Source: an uncultured Adlercreutzia sp. (GTDB taxonomy: Bacteria > Actinomycetota > Coriobacteriia > Coriobacteriales > Eggerthellaceae). Taken from it: a stretch of 64,000 nucleotides of DNA. Made by a program: the position numbers and the translations under genes. The notes under the pieces are model-generated. The model worked only from the letters and a program-made list of their open reading frames with translations, made no database searches and was not told the origin of the DNA. Shown one piece after another: positions 33,835 to 42,888 of the stretch; within the stretch, counting starts at the first letter, position 1, and each line of letters begins with the position of its first letter. The stretch spans positions 1 through 64,000 of the forward strand of contig CAJUSP010000010.1 of assembly GCA_910589165.1 (NCBI GenBank), written 5' to 3'.

Positions 33835-36789
33835 ATGAGCAGTGCCGAATTCCGCCGCCAAACGCGCAACCTCATCATCGCCGCCATTGCCGCCGTTCTC
33901 GTGCTGGTGGCCACGCTTTTCTTGTTCATGAGCGCGAACACCGACCGCATCGTCACGCAGAACGGCCAGTACCTGGAAAGCTCCGCCGGCCAGACCGCGC
34001 GTCGCATCGACGACGTCCTCACCAGCTCGCTGAAGAACATTCAGACCGCTGCCGCCATTTACGAGCAGTCGCTCACCGGCCCCAACGTCGACCCGGAGGA
34101 AGCGGTGAACGTACTCGATCTCTCGCAGTTCGACCACACCTTCTTCATCACCGTTGACGGCATCGCCTACAACCGCGACGGCCGCACCGCCGAGGCCACC
34201 GGGCGCCAGTACTACACCGAAGGCATCAAGGGCGAGAGCGGCACCTGCTTCATCGACAACGCCATCTTCGACGGGCAGAACGTCGTGGCCTTCTACGCGC
34301 CGGTAACCTACGAGGGGCAGGTCGTGGGCGTCATGGTGTCGGTGTACCGCGAGGACACGCTCACCGACCTCATGACCACGCAGTTCTACGGCGACCCCAC
34401 GCCCACCTACCTGTGCCTGGCCGACGGCACCATCATCGCCAAGGCCGGCTCCCCCGACGAAGACGCCGCCAACATCGACGAGGTCTTCTCGGCCCACGAG
34501 CTTGAGGGCATCTCGCTCAGCACCCTGGACAGCGACATCGCCAGCGGCAACACGGCCAGCTTCACCTACCACACCTCCGAGAGCATGGGGAATACGTACC
34601 TCATGAAGCTGCCCTCCTACGACTGGGTGCTCGTGCGGTCGTTCCCGCCCGCCATCACCAACGGCATGATCTCCCGCGCCAACCTTTCCGGCGGCATCGT
34701 GGTCGGCGGCGTAGCCGTGGCGGCCGTCATCGTCGTGGGCGTGCTCATGGCCCAGGCGCGCCGCAAGAACAAGGAGCTGCTGCTTGAGCGCCAGGAGGCC
34801 ACCCGCATCATCGACGCCTCCACCAACCTGTTCAACAGCCTCGTCTCCGTCGATTTGGTCCGGGGCACCTACGAGTACCTGAAGAACGACGACGACCAGG
34901 AGACGCTGCCCTCCAACGGCACCTACGCGCAGCTGCGCGCCTATCTGGAGAGCATCGCCGCCGGCGGCGAAGAGGAAGCCGACGCCTTGGTCTTCCTCGA
35001 CCCCGCGGCCGTGCGCGAGGCCCTGCGCCCCGGCACCCCCTTCATCCAGCAGGAATGGAAGGCCCAGCGTAACGGCGTCGCCTGCTGGTATCAGGTGTCC
35101 ACCCTGTGCCTGGCCCGCGATGCTGAAGGCGACCCCACCGACGTGCTGGTCACCGTGCAGGACGTCACCGAGGTGAAGGAGCAGGAGATCGCCTCGCGCG
35201 TGGCCCTGGAGGATGCCTTCCAGGCCGCCGAGCACGCCTCGCAGGCCAAGAGCGACTTTTTGAATTCCATGTCCCACGACATCCGCACGCCCATGAACTC
35301 CATCATGGGGCTCACCGCCATTGCCGGCATGCACGTGAACGACCCGGAGCGCGTGCGCGAGTGCCTGGGCAACATCACCTCGGCCAGCAAGCATTTGCTG
35401 GGGCTTATCAACGAGGTGCTCGATATGGCGAAGATCGAGTCGGGCACCATCGGCCTTTCCGAAGAGCCCTTCGATTTGCCCGAGTCGGTGGAGAACCTCA
35501 TCACCATCATGAACCCGCAAATTGCCGCGAAGGGCCAGAACCTCGACGTGCAGCTGGTGGACATCAAGCATGAGCATGTCATCGGCGACCCCACGCGCCT
35601 GCAGCAGGTGTTCGTGAACATTATGGGCAACTCCATCAAGTTCACCCCGGAGGGCGGCTCCATCGGCCTGCGCATCACCGAGCTGCAAAGCCGCATCCCC
35701 GGCAGCGGCTGCTACGAGTTCGTGTTCAGCGACACCGGCTGCGGCATGAGCCCCGAGTTCCTGAAGACGGTGTTCGAGCCGTTCACCCGCGCCAACGACT
35801 CCCGCACCACCAAGGTGGAGGGCACGGGCCTCGGCATGGCCATCGTGAAGAGCGTGGTCACCCTGATGAGCGGCAGCATCGACGTCGATTCCGTGGAAGG
35901 CGAGGGCACCACGTTCACCGTGGTGGTGCACCTGAAGCTGCGCGACGGCGCGCGGGAGGATTTGTCCGACCTCGAGGGCATCCGCGTGCTCGTGGTGGAC
36001 GACGACCCGGTGGCCTGCGAGGGCGCCTGCATCCTGCTGGACGACATCGGCATGCGCTCGGCCTTCGAGTTGTCCGGGCAGGCCGGCATCGACGCGGTGC
36101 AGCACGCTTGCGAGGGCAGCGACCCGTTCCGCGCCGTTATCCTCGATTGGCGCATGCCCGAGATGAGCGGCCTCGAGGCAGCCAAGCGCATCCGCGAGGT
36201 GGCCGGCGAGAACGTGCCCATCATCATCCTGTCGGCCTACGACTGGTCCATGATCGAGCAGGAGGCCCGCGAGGTGGGCGTGGATGCGTTCATTTCCAAG
36301 CCGCTGTTCCGCAGCCGCCTCGTGCAGGTGATGAAGGAGCTGCTCACTGGCGAGGTGAAGACGATCATCGACGAGAAGGCCATGCTCGAGGGGCTCACCT
36401 ATGAGGGGCGCCGCGTGCTGCTGACCGAGGACAACATGATGGCCGCCGCCATCGCCGAGGAGCTTATCGGCATGACCGGCGCCGATGTGGAGCATGCCGA
36501 GAACGGCAAGTTGGCGCTGGACATGCTGCTTGAGCGCGACCCGGGCTACTACGACATCGTGCTCATGGACATTCAGATGCCGGTGATGAACGGTTACGAG
36601 GCCGCCACGGCCATCCGCGCCGAGGCCGGCGGGCGCCCAGATTTGGGCGATATCCCCATCGTGGCGCTTTCGGCCGACGCCTTCGCCGAGGACATCCGCC
36701 ACGCCCACGCCTCGGGCATGAACGACCACATGTCGAAGCCGCTGGAAATTGAGACGCTGGTGCGCATGCTCCAGAAGTGGATGAAGTAG
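33835..36789 (+). CDS. Hybrid sensor histidine kinase with two receiver domains
   Basis: The 984-residue protein has a membrane helix (about 11-33), an extracytoplasmic Cache-like sensor (about 34-275), a second helix (about 285-307), a PAS-like linker, HisKA with the phospho-acceptor His481 in SMSHDIRTPMN, an HATPase domain with GNSIKFTPEG, DTGCGMS and GTGLGMAI, and two receiver domains with acceptors Asp771 (ILDWRMP) and Asp912 (LMDIQMP). No HPt or DNA-binding output domain is in the chain, and no partner regulator is adjacent. The ATG at 33835 follows AGGATAGGGGG; TATAAT at 33747-33752 is a likely -10 box. The neighbouring LysR and molybdoenzyme genes suggest, but do not prove, a link to respiratory substrate sensing. 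Confidence 0.93.
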   Translation: MSSAEFRRQTRNLIIAAIAAVLVLVATLFLFMSANTDRIVTQNGQYLESSAGQTARRIDDVLTSSLKNIQTAAAIYEQSLTGPNVDPEEAVNVLDLSQFDHTFFITVDGIAYNRDGRTAEATGRQYYTEGIKGESGTCFIDNAIFDGQNVVAFYAPVTYEGQVVGVMVSVYREDTLTDLMTTQFYGDPTPTYLCLADGTIIAKAGSPDEDAANIDEVFSAHELEGISLSTLDSDIASGNTASFTYHTSESMGNTYLMKLPSYDWVLVRSFPPAITNGMISRANLSGGIVVGGVAVAAVIVVGVLMAQARRKNKELLLERQEATRIIDASTNLFNSLVSVDLVRGTYEYLKNDDDQETLPSNGTYAQLRAYLESIAAGGEEEADALVFLDPAAVREALRPGTPFIQQEWKAQRNGVACWYQVSTLCLARDAEGDPTDVLVTVQDVTEVKEQEIASRVALEDAFQAAEHASQAKSDFLNSMSHDIRTPMNSIMGLTAIAGMHVNDPERVRECLGNITSASKHLLGLINEVLDMAKIESGTIGLSEEPFDLPESVENLITIMNPQIAAKGQNLDVQLVDIKHEHVIGDPTRLQQVFVNIMGNSIKFTPEGGSIGLRITELQSRIPGSGCYEFVFSDTGCGMSPEFLKTVFEPFTRANDSRTTKVEGTGLGMAIVKSVVTLMSGSIDVDSVEGEGTTFTVVVHLKLRDGAREDLSDLEGIRVLVVDDDPVACEGACILLDDIGMRSAFELSGQAGIDAVQHACEGSDPFRAVILDWRMPEMSGLEAAKRIREVAGENVPIIILSAYDWSMIEQEAREVGVDAFISKPLFRSRLVQVMKELLTGEVKTIIDEKAMLEGLTYEGRRVLLTEDNMMAAAIAEELIGMTGADVEHAENGKLALDMLLERDPGYYDIVLMDIQMPVMNGYEAATAIRAEAGGRPDLGDIPIVALSADAFAEDIRHAHASGMNDHMSKPLEIETLVRMLQKWMK

Positions 36790-36834
36790 CACACGCGTCC
36801 AAGACGGGGGCGTCCGTCGCTCCCCTTCGCCAAC

Positions 36835-36874
36835 AAGGCGGCAACGGACTTCTGACGTTCGTTGCCGCCTTTGC
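36835..36874 (+). terminator. Rho-independent terminator
   Basis: Twelve-base stem AAGGCGGCAACG/CGTTGCCGCCTT with a 13-nt loop followed by TGCATTTC, after the kinase gene. Confidence 0.75.
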
Positions 36875-36900
36875 ATTTCATCTGCGGTAACGGGTCTACC

Positions 36901-38469
36901 ATGGGCCCTATGAGCAAGCAGCAACATACCCCGGCCACGCCCGCGTCTCGCGACGAGGGAGGCCTTCGCGGCTGGCGCCTGATGGCGGTGTTCCTTGGGC
37001 TGGCCATCGGCATGTTCGTCAGCTCGCTTTCCGAGACCATCGCCTCTACGGCCCTGCCCACCATCGTGGGCGATTTGGGCGGCGTGGAAATCATGCAGTG
37101 GGTATCGACCACCTACATTCTGGCGTCTACCGTGGTCATGCCGTTCTACGGGCGTATGGGCGACCGCATCGGCCGCAAGCACCTGCTGGTGGCGGCGCTG
37201 GGGCTCTACGGCGCCGGCAAGTTCATCTGCGGCATCACGCCGAATATGGCCGGACTCATTCTCGGCCGCGCGGTGTCGGGCGTGGGCGGCGGCGGCCTGG
37301 TCATTCTCTCCCAGGCCATTCTCGCCGACGTGGTGTCGGCGCGTGCCCGTGGCAAGTACATGGGGGCCATTGGCGCGGTGTTCGCCGTGTCCAACGTGCT
37401 GGGGCCCGTGCTCGGCGGCTGGTTCGTGCAGGTGACGGGCTGGCGCATGATCTTCTGGTTCACCATTCCGCTGGCCATTATCGCCATGATCGTTACCGGC
37501 ATCTTCATCCCGCGCGACGCCCACCGCCGCGCCGGCGAGAAGACCGACGTGTGGGGCATCATGTTCTCGAGCACCTTCGTCGTGGCCCTTGTGCTCGCCT
37601 GCTCGTGGGGCGGCGACACCTACCCCTGGCTCTCCTGGCAGATTCTGGGGCTCTTCGGCCTGGCCGCAGCGTGCTTCGCCGCCTTCATCGTGGCCGAGAA
37701 GCGCGCCACCTCCCCGGTGCTGCCGCTGTCGCTGTGGAAGAACCGCAACTTCACCCTGTGCACCCTGTGCGGCATGCTCATCTACGGCTGCTTCGACGGC
37801 ATGGTGAACTATATGCCCACTTACCTGCAGATCGTCGACCACGAGACACCGGAAATCGCCGGCCTCATGATGATTCCCATGATGGCGGGCACCCTCATCA
37901 CCACCACCGCCACCGGCTTCATCGCCAGCCGCACCGGGCGTGTGAAGTGGATGCCCATCGCCATGGGCGCCGTCACCGCCGGCGGCTTCTTCCTGATGAC
38001 GACGCTGAGCGCCGCCTCGCCCGCGTGGCTTATCATGGCGTTCTTCTTCGTGGTGGGCTTCGGGCTGGGCACGGGCTCGCAGATTCTCGTGCTCATCGTG
38101 CAGAACGAGTTTCCCCACGCCATGGTGGGCACTGCCACGGCCGGCAACAACTTCTACCGGCAAATCGGTTCCACCCTGGGCACCGCCGTGGTGGGCTCGG
38201 TGTTCACCGCGCGGCTCACGGGCCTTCTGGCCGACAAGATTCCCGCGAATGCCCATGTGACGCTGGACACGCTTACCCCCTCGGTAGTGGACAAGCTGCC
38301 CAGCGCCCTGCAGGCCACCATCGCCGCCGGGTACTCCGATGCGCTTATTCCCATTATCGCCATCTTCGTGCCCGTGACCATTGTCTGCACCGTCATGATG
38401 TTCTTCCTGAAGAAGCACCCGCTGTCGACCGTTGTGGCAAACAAGGGCACCGCCGAAAGCCAGTCTTAG
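36901..38469 (+). CDS. MFS drug exporter, EmrB/QacA (DHA2) type
   Basis: The roughly 522-residue carrier has about 14 hydrophobic segments. The first carries motif D1-like SSLSETIASTALPTIVGDL, followed by WVSTTYILASTVVMPFYGRMGDRIGRKHLL (motif A) and GRAVSGVGGGGLVILSQAILADVVSARARGKYMG (motif C region), all typical of the 14-helix drug:proton antiporters. Substrate unknown. The start is ATG 36901 or 36910; neither has a strong ribosome binding site. It is 16 bases from the next MFS gene and probably cotranscribed with it. Confidence 0.88.
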   Translation: MGPMSKQQHTPATPASRDEGGLRGWRLMAVFLGLAIGMFVSSLSETIASTALPTIVGDLGGVEIMQWVSTTYILASTVVMPFYGRMGDRIGRKHLLVAALGLYGAGKFICGITPNMAGLILGRAVSGVGGGGLVILSQAILADVVSARARGKYMGAIGAVFAVSNVLGPVLGGWFVQVTGWRMIFWFTIPLAIIAMIVTGIFIPRDAHRRAGEKTDVWGIMFSSTFVVALVLACSWGGDTYPWLSWQILGLFGLAAACFAAFIVAEKRATSPVLPLSLWKNRNFTLCTLCGMLIYGCFDGMVNYMPTYLQIVDHETPEIAGLMMIPMMAGTLITTTATGFIASRTGRVKWMPIAMGAVTAGGFFLMTTLSAASPAWLIMAFFFVVGFGLGTGSQILVLIVQNEFPHAMVGTATAGNNFYRQIGSTLGTAVVGSVFTARLTGLLADKIPANAHVTLDTLTPSVVDKLPSALQATIAAGYSDALIPIIAIFVPVTIVCTVMMFFLKKHPLSTVVANKGTAESQS

Positions 38470-38485
38470 CAGAAAGAGGCGCGCC

Positions 38486-39874
38486 ATGAGCCGCAGCGCA
38501 CAGAAGGCACCGAAGCCGAAACCCCAGGCGTCGCACGAGGCCGCCGTCGCCTTGGCGGTGCTCGTGGCCGTCACGTTCTTCACCGCCCTGTACATGAAGG
38601 GCCTCAACAGCGGCATTCCGCTGTACTACGACAGTCTGGGCTACTCGGCCACCATCGGCGGCACCTTCGTGGCGGTGTTCACCTTGGCGAGCACCGTCAT
38701 GCGCCTGGTCGGCGGCCAGGTGACCGACCACTTCCCCCACTACCGAGTGCTTATCGGCAGCCTGGCCGGGCTGTGTCTGGGCGTGGCGATTCCGGCCCTG
38801 TGCGATAACTTCTACGTGGTCATGGGCGCCCGCGTGCTGCAGGGCGCCAGCTTCGCGCTGGCCACCAACGTGATGACCGTAGCCGTTATGGGCTCGGCCT
38901 CGAAGAAGCACTTGGGGCGGCGCGTGGGCATCAAGGGGGCGGGCACGTCGCTGGGCACCATGCTGGGCGCGCTCGTGGCCACGTGGCTTTTAGATGGCGC
39001 AGGCTACCAGGGGTTCTACCTGTTCTACGCCGGCCTGATGGTGCTGGCCATCGCCGCCGTGGCCGTCCTGCATCGCCGGGAGAAGGCCCAGGCGAAACGG
39101 CTGGAGGCCGCGAGCGAGACCGCCTGCAAGGGCGACGCCGCTGCGAAGACACCCTCGCTCGACTCCGTCACCGTCAGCGCGACCAGCCCCAGCAGCACGG
39201 CAGCGCCGGCCGCCGCTTCAGCACCGAGCGCACCAGACGATGCAAGCGCTGCCGCCAACCCCGCTAAGCCTTCGCTCAAGCAGCGGGTTCGCGCGTTCAT
39301 CGCGCCCTACCTATTCCCGCAAGTGGCCCCCTACCTGGCCATCTCCTTCGCGCGCCGTGTGCCCAAGGGGCTCTGCATCTCCTTCGTGCTGGTGTTCGCG
39401 AAGCATGCGGGCATTGCCATGGGCGCCGCCTTCTTTATTGCCGCCGGCGCCACGACGCTCGTCTGCCGCCTCTGCGGCGGGAAGCTCTTCGACAGCGACA
39501 AAACCTGGCTTCTGTGGCCGCTTCTCTCCGTGCAGATCATCGGGTTTGCCGCCCTGGCCTTCGCGCCCTCGTTCGCCACCTTGCTCGTAGCCGCCGTGGG
39601 CTACGGCATCTCGGTGGGCACGTCGTCGCCCTTCGTGAAGACCATCACCGCGAAGGCCACGCCGAAAGAGCACTGGGGCGTGGTGAATGGCGAAGTGTAC
39701 TTCTTCGGCGATCTGGGGAAGGCCACCGGCGCTTTCGTCGGCGGCCTCATCATCGACGCCACCGCCAAAACCCTCTTGCCCGAAATCGCCCTCGGCTTCG
39801 CCCTGTTCACCAGCGCCGTGACCGGCATCGCCCTGCTCGTCGGCCGTCACCTGCAAGCCAAGCATACCGCATAG
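38486..39874 (+). CDS. MFS transporter
   Basis: A 462-residue, about 12-helix carrier. The first half (residues 20-215) has GGTFVAVFTLASTVMRLVGGQVTDHF, matching the motif A position, and a long, low-complexity cytoplasmic loop follows (about 215-270, Ala/Ser/Thr/Lys-rich) before the second bundle. It most resembles sugar or drug efflux carriers of the DHA1-like group. AAAGAGGC precedes the ATG at 38486. The gene immediately follows another exporter, so both may export related compounds; no dedicated regulator is adjacent. Confidence 0.85.
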   Translation: MSRSAQKAPKPKPQASHEAAVALAVLVAVTFFTALYMKGLNSGIPLYYDSLGYSATIGGTFVAVFTLASTVMRLVGGQVTDHFPHYRVLIGSLAGLCLGVAIPALCDNFYVVMGARVLQGASFALATNVMTVAVMGSASKKHLGRRVGIKGAGTSLGTMLGALVATWLLDGAGYQGFYLFYAGLMVLAIAAVAVLHRREKAQAKRLEAASETACKGDAAAKTPSLDSVTVSATSPSSTAAPAAASAPSAPDDASAAANPAKPSLKQRVRAFIAPYLFPQVAPYLAISFARRVPKGLCISFVLVFAKHAGIAMGAAFFIAAGATTLVCRLCGGKLFDSDKTWLLWPLLSVQIIGFAALAFAPSFATLLVAAVGYGISVGTSSPFVKTITAKATPKEHWGVVNGEVYFFGDLGKATGAFVGGLIIDATAKTLLPEIALGFALFTSAVTGIALLVGRHLQAKHTA

Positions 39875-39929
39875 CCAAAATACTGTTCGCGGAACTTGTC
39901 GCCTGCGACCCCACGCCCCAGGCACCGCG

Positions 39930-41417
39930 CTACTGCGTTCGAAGGCGGCAACCCGAACCGTTGCGCTCGATGCGCCAATGCTGGCCCTCGAGGGAGTCCC
40001 GCAAGGACTCGTCGTGGGTCACCAGCAAAAACGCTCCCGGAAATTCCTCGAGCAGCGCAGCGAGCGCATCGATGGAGCCCATATCCAAGTGATTCGTCGG
40101 CTCGTCGAGCACGAGCAGGTTCGGATTCTCCACCAGCTGCTCGGCCAAAAGCAGTTTCTTGAGCTCGCCGGGGCTGATGTCGGCGCCGTCGACCAAGCGC
40201 TCCGGGTCGGAATTCAGGCCGCCCACCACAGCCAGTACGCGTCCTCGCTCGGCCGGCGGAAGCTGCGCCAGTTTGGCCAGCGCCTCCGCGCGAACGGCGT
40301 CACTGACCTCCTGGGGTACGGAAGCCACCTTCACGCCTTCACGCACCTCGCTTAGCAACTGGCGCACCAACAGGCTTTTCCCGTTTCCGTTGTCGCCGGT
40401 AAGCACCACATGATCGATGGGACCGAGCCACAACTCTGGCACGTCGAGCGCAAAATCGCCCGCGGACAGCATCCCCGCCTCGTGGTGGATCAGCGTCTTC
40501 GCGGGCGCCGCTTCGCCGTAGGATCGAAACCGACCGACGTAGCGCTTCCCTACCGTTGCGGCCTGTAGCGCCTCGTCGGCCTTCGCCACGCGGCCGGCCA
40601 TGGACGCCGAGAGCTTGGTGGCCACGCCGTCCTTACCGGACACAATGGCGCGTCCGAGCCGCTCGCGGCCATCGCTGTCGTGCTTGTCCAGCTTGCGGGC
40701 GCTGCGTTTTGCCTGGGCGAGATCGGCCTCCACGCGACGCCGCGCCGCTTCCGCTTCCAAACGCTTCTTCTCCCGCTTCGCCTTGTCCCGCTCGCGCTGG
40801 AGCGTCTCGCACTCGACCGAAGCCTGGCCGCACGCTTGGGTATAGCTTCCCGGCCGCATGACGAAGCGGCCGCCGGCAAACATCAGGCAATGCCCCACCA
40901 GGGCGTCCAACAGCGCGCGGTCGTGGGAGATGAGAAGTCCGATGCCGGAGAAGCCCGCAAGCGCCTCGGTCACCTGGCGGCGGGTCGTAGCGTCCAAATC
41001 GTTCGTCGGCTCGTCCATGACCAGGACATCCGGGCGACGCCACAGCGCACAGCCTATTTGGATGCGCTTCTGCTGGCCACCGGACAGCGTATCGTAGCGC
41101 CAGAGCCACTCATCCTCGATGCCCAACACGCGCCGCAACTCTTGCGCCTCGCGCCCCCAATCGGCAGCGAAATCCTCCAACTCGTTGGGCACCATCGATG
41201 AATCTTGCTGGCAGTACACCGAGAAAAGCTTCGGCGCCACCGTGCCCCCATCGGGGCGCACCAGGCCGCAGGCCAGCCGTGCGAGCGTGGTTTTGCCGCA
41301 GCCGTTGTCGCCCACAATGCCAGTCCAGCCCTGCGGAAACGTGGCCGTCACCGGCTCCACGGCGGGGTTCGATGCGCCGGGGTAGGTATAGGTGATGTTG
41401 GTGAGATTCAGTTGCAT
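39930..41417 (-). CDS. ABC-F family ATPase (ribosome protection type)
   Basis: The 495-residue protein has two ATPase domains and no membrane helix. Domain 1: VGDNGCGKTTLARLA, LSGGQQKRIQIGCAL, VLVMDEPTNDLDA. A highly charged linker (about 195-285, Arg/Lys/Glu-rich) separates it from domain 2: LTGDNGNGKSLLVRQL, a degenerate signature ISPGELKKLLLAEQL and LLVLDEPTNHLD. This layout is that of ABC-F proteins, many of which displace antibiotics from the ribosome. AGGAGG lies six bases before the ATG and can pair with an upstream CCTCCT, hinting at inducible translation. The neighbouring TipAS-type regulator strengthens an antibiotic-response reading, which is inference. Confidence 0.85.
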   Translation of the reverse strand: MQLNLTNITYTYPGASNPAVEPVTATFPQGWTGIVGDNGCGKTTLARLACGLVRPDGGTVAPKLFSVYCQQDSSMVPNELEDFAADWGREAQELRRVLGIEDEWLWRYDTLSGGQQKRIQIGCALWRRPDVLVMDEPTNDLDATTRRQVTEALAGFSGIGLLISHDRALLDALVGHCLMFAGGRFVMRPGSYTQACGQASVECETLQRERDKAKREKKRLEAEAARRRVEADLAQAKRSARKLDKHDSDGRERLGRAIVSGKDGVATKLSASMAGRVAKADEALQAATVGKRYVGRFRSYGEAAPAKTLIHHEAGMLSAGDFALDVPELWLGPIDHVVLTGDNGNGKSLLVRQLLSEVREGVKVASVPQEVSDAVRAEALAKLAQLPPAERGRVLAVVGGLNSDPERLVDGADISPGELKKLLLAEQLVENPNLLVLDEPTNHLDMGSIDALAALLEEFPGAFLLVTHDESLRDSLEGQHWRIERNGSGCRLRTQ

Positions 41418-41423
41418 GGCAGT

Positions 41424-41439
41424 CCTCCTTAGCAGGAGG
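41424..41439 (-). promoter_or_regulatory. Hairpin that can mask the ABC-F ribosome binding site
   Basis: On the minus strand CCTCCT-GCTA-AGGAGG forms a perfect six-base stem with a four-base loop, and AGGAGG is the ribosome binding site of the ABC-F gene. Upstream codons in the same frame stay open back to an ATG at 41487-41489. Confidence 0.6.
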
Positions 41440-41629
41440 CCGCGCGGGCACGGGCAAAAGTGGAGTTCACCGTTGACGACAGCGGGCAAAAGCGCCCTTC
41501 GCGTACATATAAGGAAGCTTGTCCATCAGGACGAAAGCGGTACCGTCGGCGAACCAGAGAACGCAGCAATGCAGCACCCAGCGCGACCAGGGATGATCGG
41601 TCAGAATGAGGGTGCCCATCAGGGCATTG

Positions 41630-41857
41630 CTACATCTTCAACGCACCGCACCTTTCTCGAGGCGTCGCTTGCCAAAGGCTCCGCCGAAATATTGCAGGGG
41701 CATTGTACCTCAAATCGGGCACGGGGCAAACAGAAAGATCCAGGCCATCTACTTGCTGAAGCCCGATGGCCACGGCCCAATAATGGCGACGCGCGGCCTC
41801 TGACGAGTGCTCGCGCGCCGGTTCGTAGTCGAATATGTCCAGTTCCTCGGCGGTCAT
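41630..41857 (-). pseudogene. Possible remnant of a VbhA-like Fic antitoxin
   Basis: The 75-codon frame begins MTAEELDIFDYEPAREHSSE and contains ARRHYWAVAIGLQQVDGLDLS, which resembles the helix of small VbhA-type antitoxins that inhibit Fic toxins. After about residue 45 the sequence loses that likeness and no Fic gene is present. There is no ribosome binding site, and the frame is bracketed by short direct repeats, one at each side of the recognisable part. I regard it as a decayed fragment; it could also be an unrelated small protein. Confidence 0.35.
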
Positions 41858-41875
41858 AGGGGGTATTGTACCTCA
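41697..41875. repeat. Short direct repeats flanking antitoxin-like fragment
   Basis: ATTGTACCTCA occurs at 41702-41712 and 41865-41875, each preceded by a run of four or five G with one or two bases between; the two copies are 163 bp apart and flank the antitoxin-like segment. The rest of the 478-bp stretch 41418-41895 holds no other recognisable gene. Confidence 0.6.
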
Positions 41876-41895
41876 CGACCGCTTCTCTTTCGTCG

Positions 41896-42660
41896 CTAGT
41901 GCACGTTGGCGTGGATGATGTCGCGCAGAAACTGCGTGGCGCCTTCTCCGCAGGCATCGTCGTAGTAGGCGATGAAGCGCGGATCGGCCAGGTAGCCGTC
42001 GGCCAGGGCGCGGTGCGCTTCGGGCGTGTAGGCGCCTTCGCCCCAGTGGACGCGGATCCACTGGGCGTGCATCTCGGCGCACATGCGGGCCGCCGGCGAC
42101 GCGGGGTCACCCGTGGCCATGGCCGTTACCAGGGCTTCCTTGATGCGCTGCTCCAGTTCCTCCTTGGCATCCCAGGCCAGCTTGCTCATGGAGCGCATAC
42201 GCTCGTTGGCTTCGTCGATGACCTCATCGCCGTAGAGCGCCCGCGATTCCTCACCGTACTCTTCCTCGAAGCGCTCGACCGCTTCCTGCTTCAGTTTCTC
42301 GAAACGCTGCTCGTCGTTCATATTCTTGAATTCCTCCAGTCCGTTTAAGGCTTGCTGGGTTACTCGTATGGTTTGGGCAAGTTCGGTGGCCTGGCGACGC
42401 AGGGCCAGCAAGTGGCCGCGCAGGTGCGACTCCAGGTCGAAGGTGGGCGTCACCAGGGCTTCGGCAATGTCGGCCAGGGGGAGACCGCAGGAGCGCAGCA
42501 GCAGGATATGCTGCAAGCGATGCATCTCTTCGGGGCCATAGCTGCGATAGCCGTTGGCGGCGCGCTGAGGCACCAGCAGGCCGATCTCGTCGTAGTAGCG
42601 CAGCGTGCGCACCGAAAGCCCCGCGGCCTTCGCCAGCTGCGACACCGAGTAGCGCTCCAT
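41896..42660 (-). CDS. MerR family regulator with TipAS drug-binding domain
   Basis: A 254-residue protein: MerR helix-turn-helix at 1-70 (YSVSQLAKAAGLSVRTLRYYDEIGLL), a dimerisation helix, then a C-terminal TipAS-type domain from about 135 (EEYGEESRALYGDEVIDEANERM to IAYYDDACGEGATQFLRDII). TipA-like regulators bind thiopeptide or other antibiotics with this domain and activate their own promoter. The promoter here has the long 19-bp spacer typical of MerR control. GGAGG lies eight bases before the ATG at 42658-42660. The next gene downstream on this strand, beyond a decayed stretch, is the ABC-F gene. Confidence 0.9.
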   Translation of the reverse strand: MERYSVSQLAKAAGLSVRTLRYYDEIGLLVPQRAANGYRSYGPEEMHRLQHILLLRSCGLPLADIAEALVTPTFDLESHLRGHLLALRRQATELAQTIRVTQQALNGLEEFKNMNDEQRFEKLKQEAVERFEEEYGEESRALYGDEVIDEANERMRSMSKLAWDAKEELEQRIKEALVTAMATGDPASPAARMCAEMHAQWIRVHWGEGAYTPEAHRALADGYLADPRFIAYYDDACGEGATQFLRDIIHANVH

Positions 42661-42716
42661 GGGCACCGCCTCCTTCCAACCAGGCTTATAGGGAACGTTC
42701 CAACTGCCCGAGGTGC

Positions 42717-42747
42717 AGCATAAACCCTCCCGCGGCGTAAGGGTCAA
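42717..42747 (-). promoter_or_regulatory. MerR-type promoter with 19-bp spacer
   Basis: On the minus strand TTGACC (42742-42747) and TATGCT (42717-42722) are separated by 19 bp, and the spacer region contains the dyad ACCCT-N11-AGGGT. An over-long spacer with a central dyad is the signature of promoters that MerR proteins activate by DNA distortion, so autoregulation is likely. Confidence 0.75.
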
Positions 42748-42888
42748 GCAGATTGCACGAAATCACGCGTCCACTGGGGGCACTGGCCAGGATTCGCGCC
42801 TCTGCCGCCTTCGCCCTGGTGTAATCTTTTCGGTAAGCATAATGGGGCTGGATGCGAATCCGGCAGGCGAAGAAGCAAGGAGTTTGCC

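Noticed and set aside
33811..38616. A very long open frame (about 1,600 codons) on the minus strand, opposite the hybrid kinase and first MFS gene
   Set aside because: It is antisense to well-supported genes, has a His/Gly/Arg-rich translation with no domain and arises from GC-rich third-position codon use.
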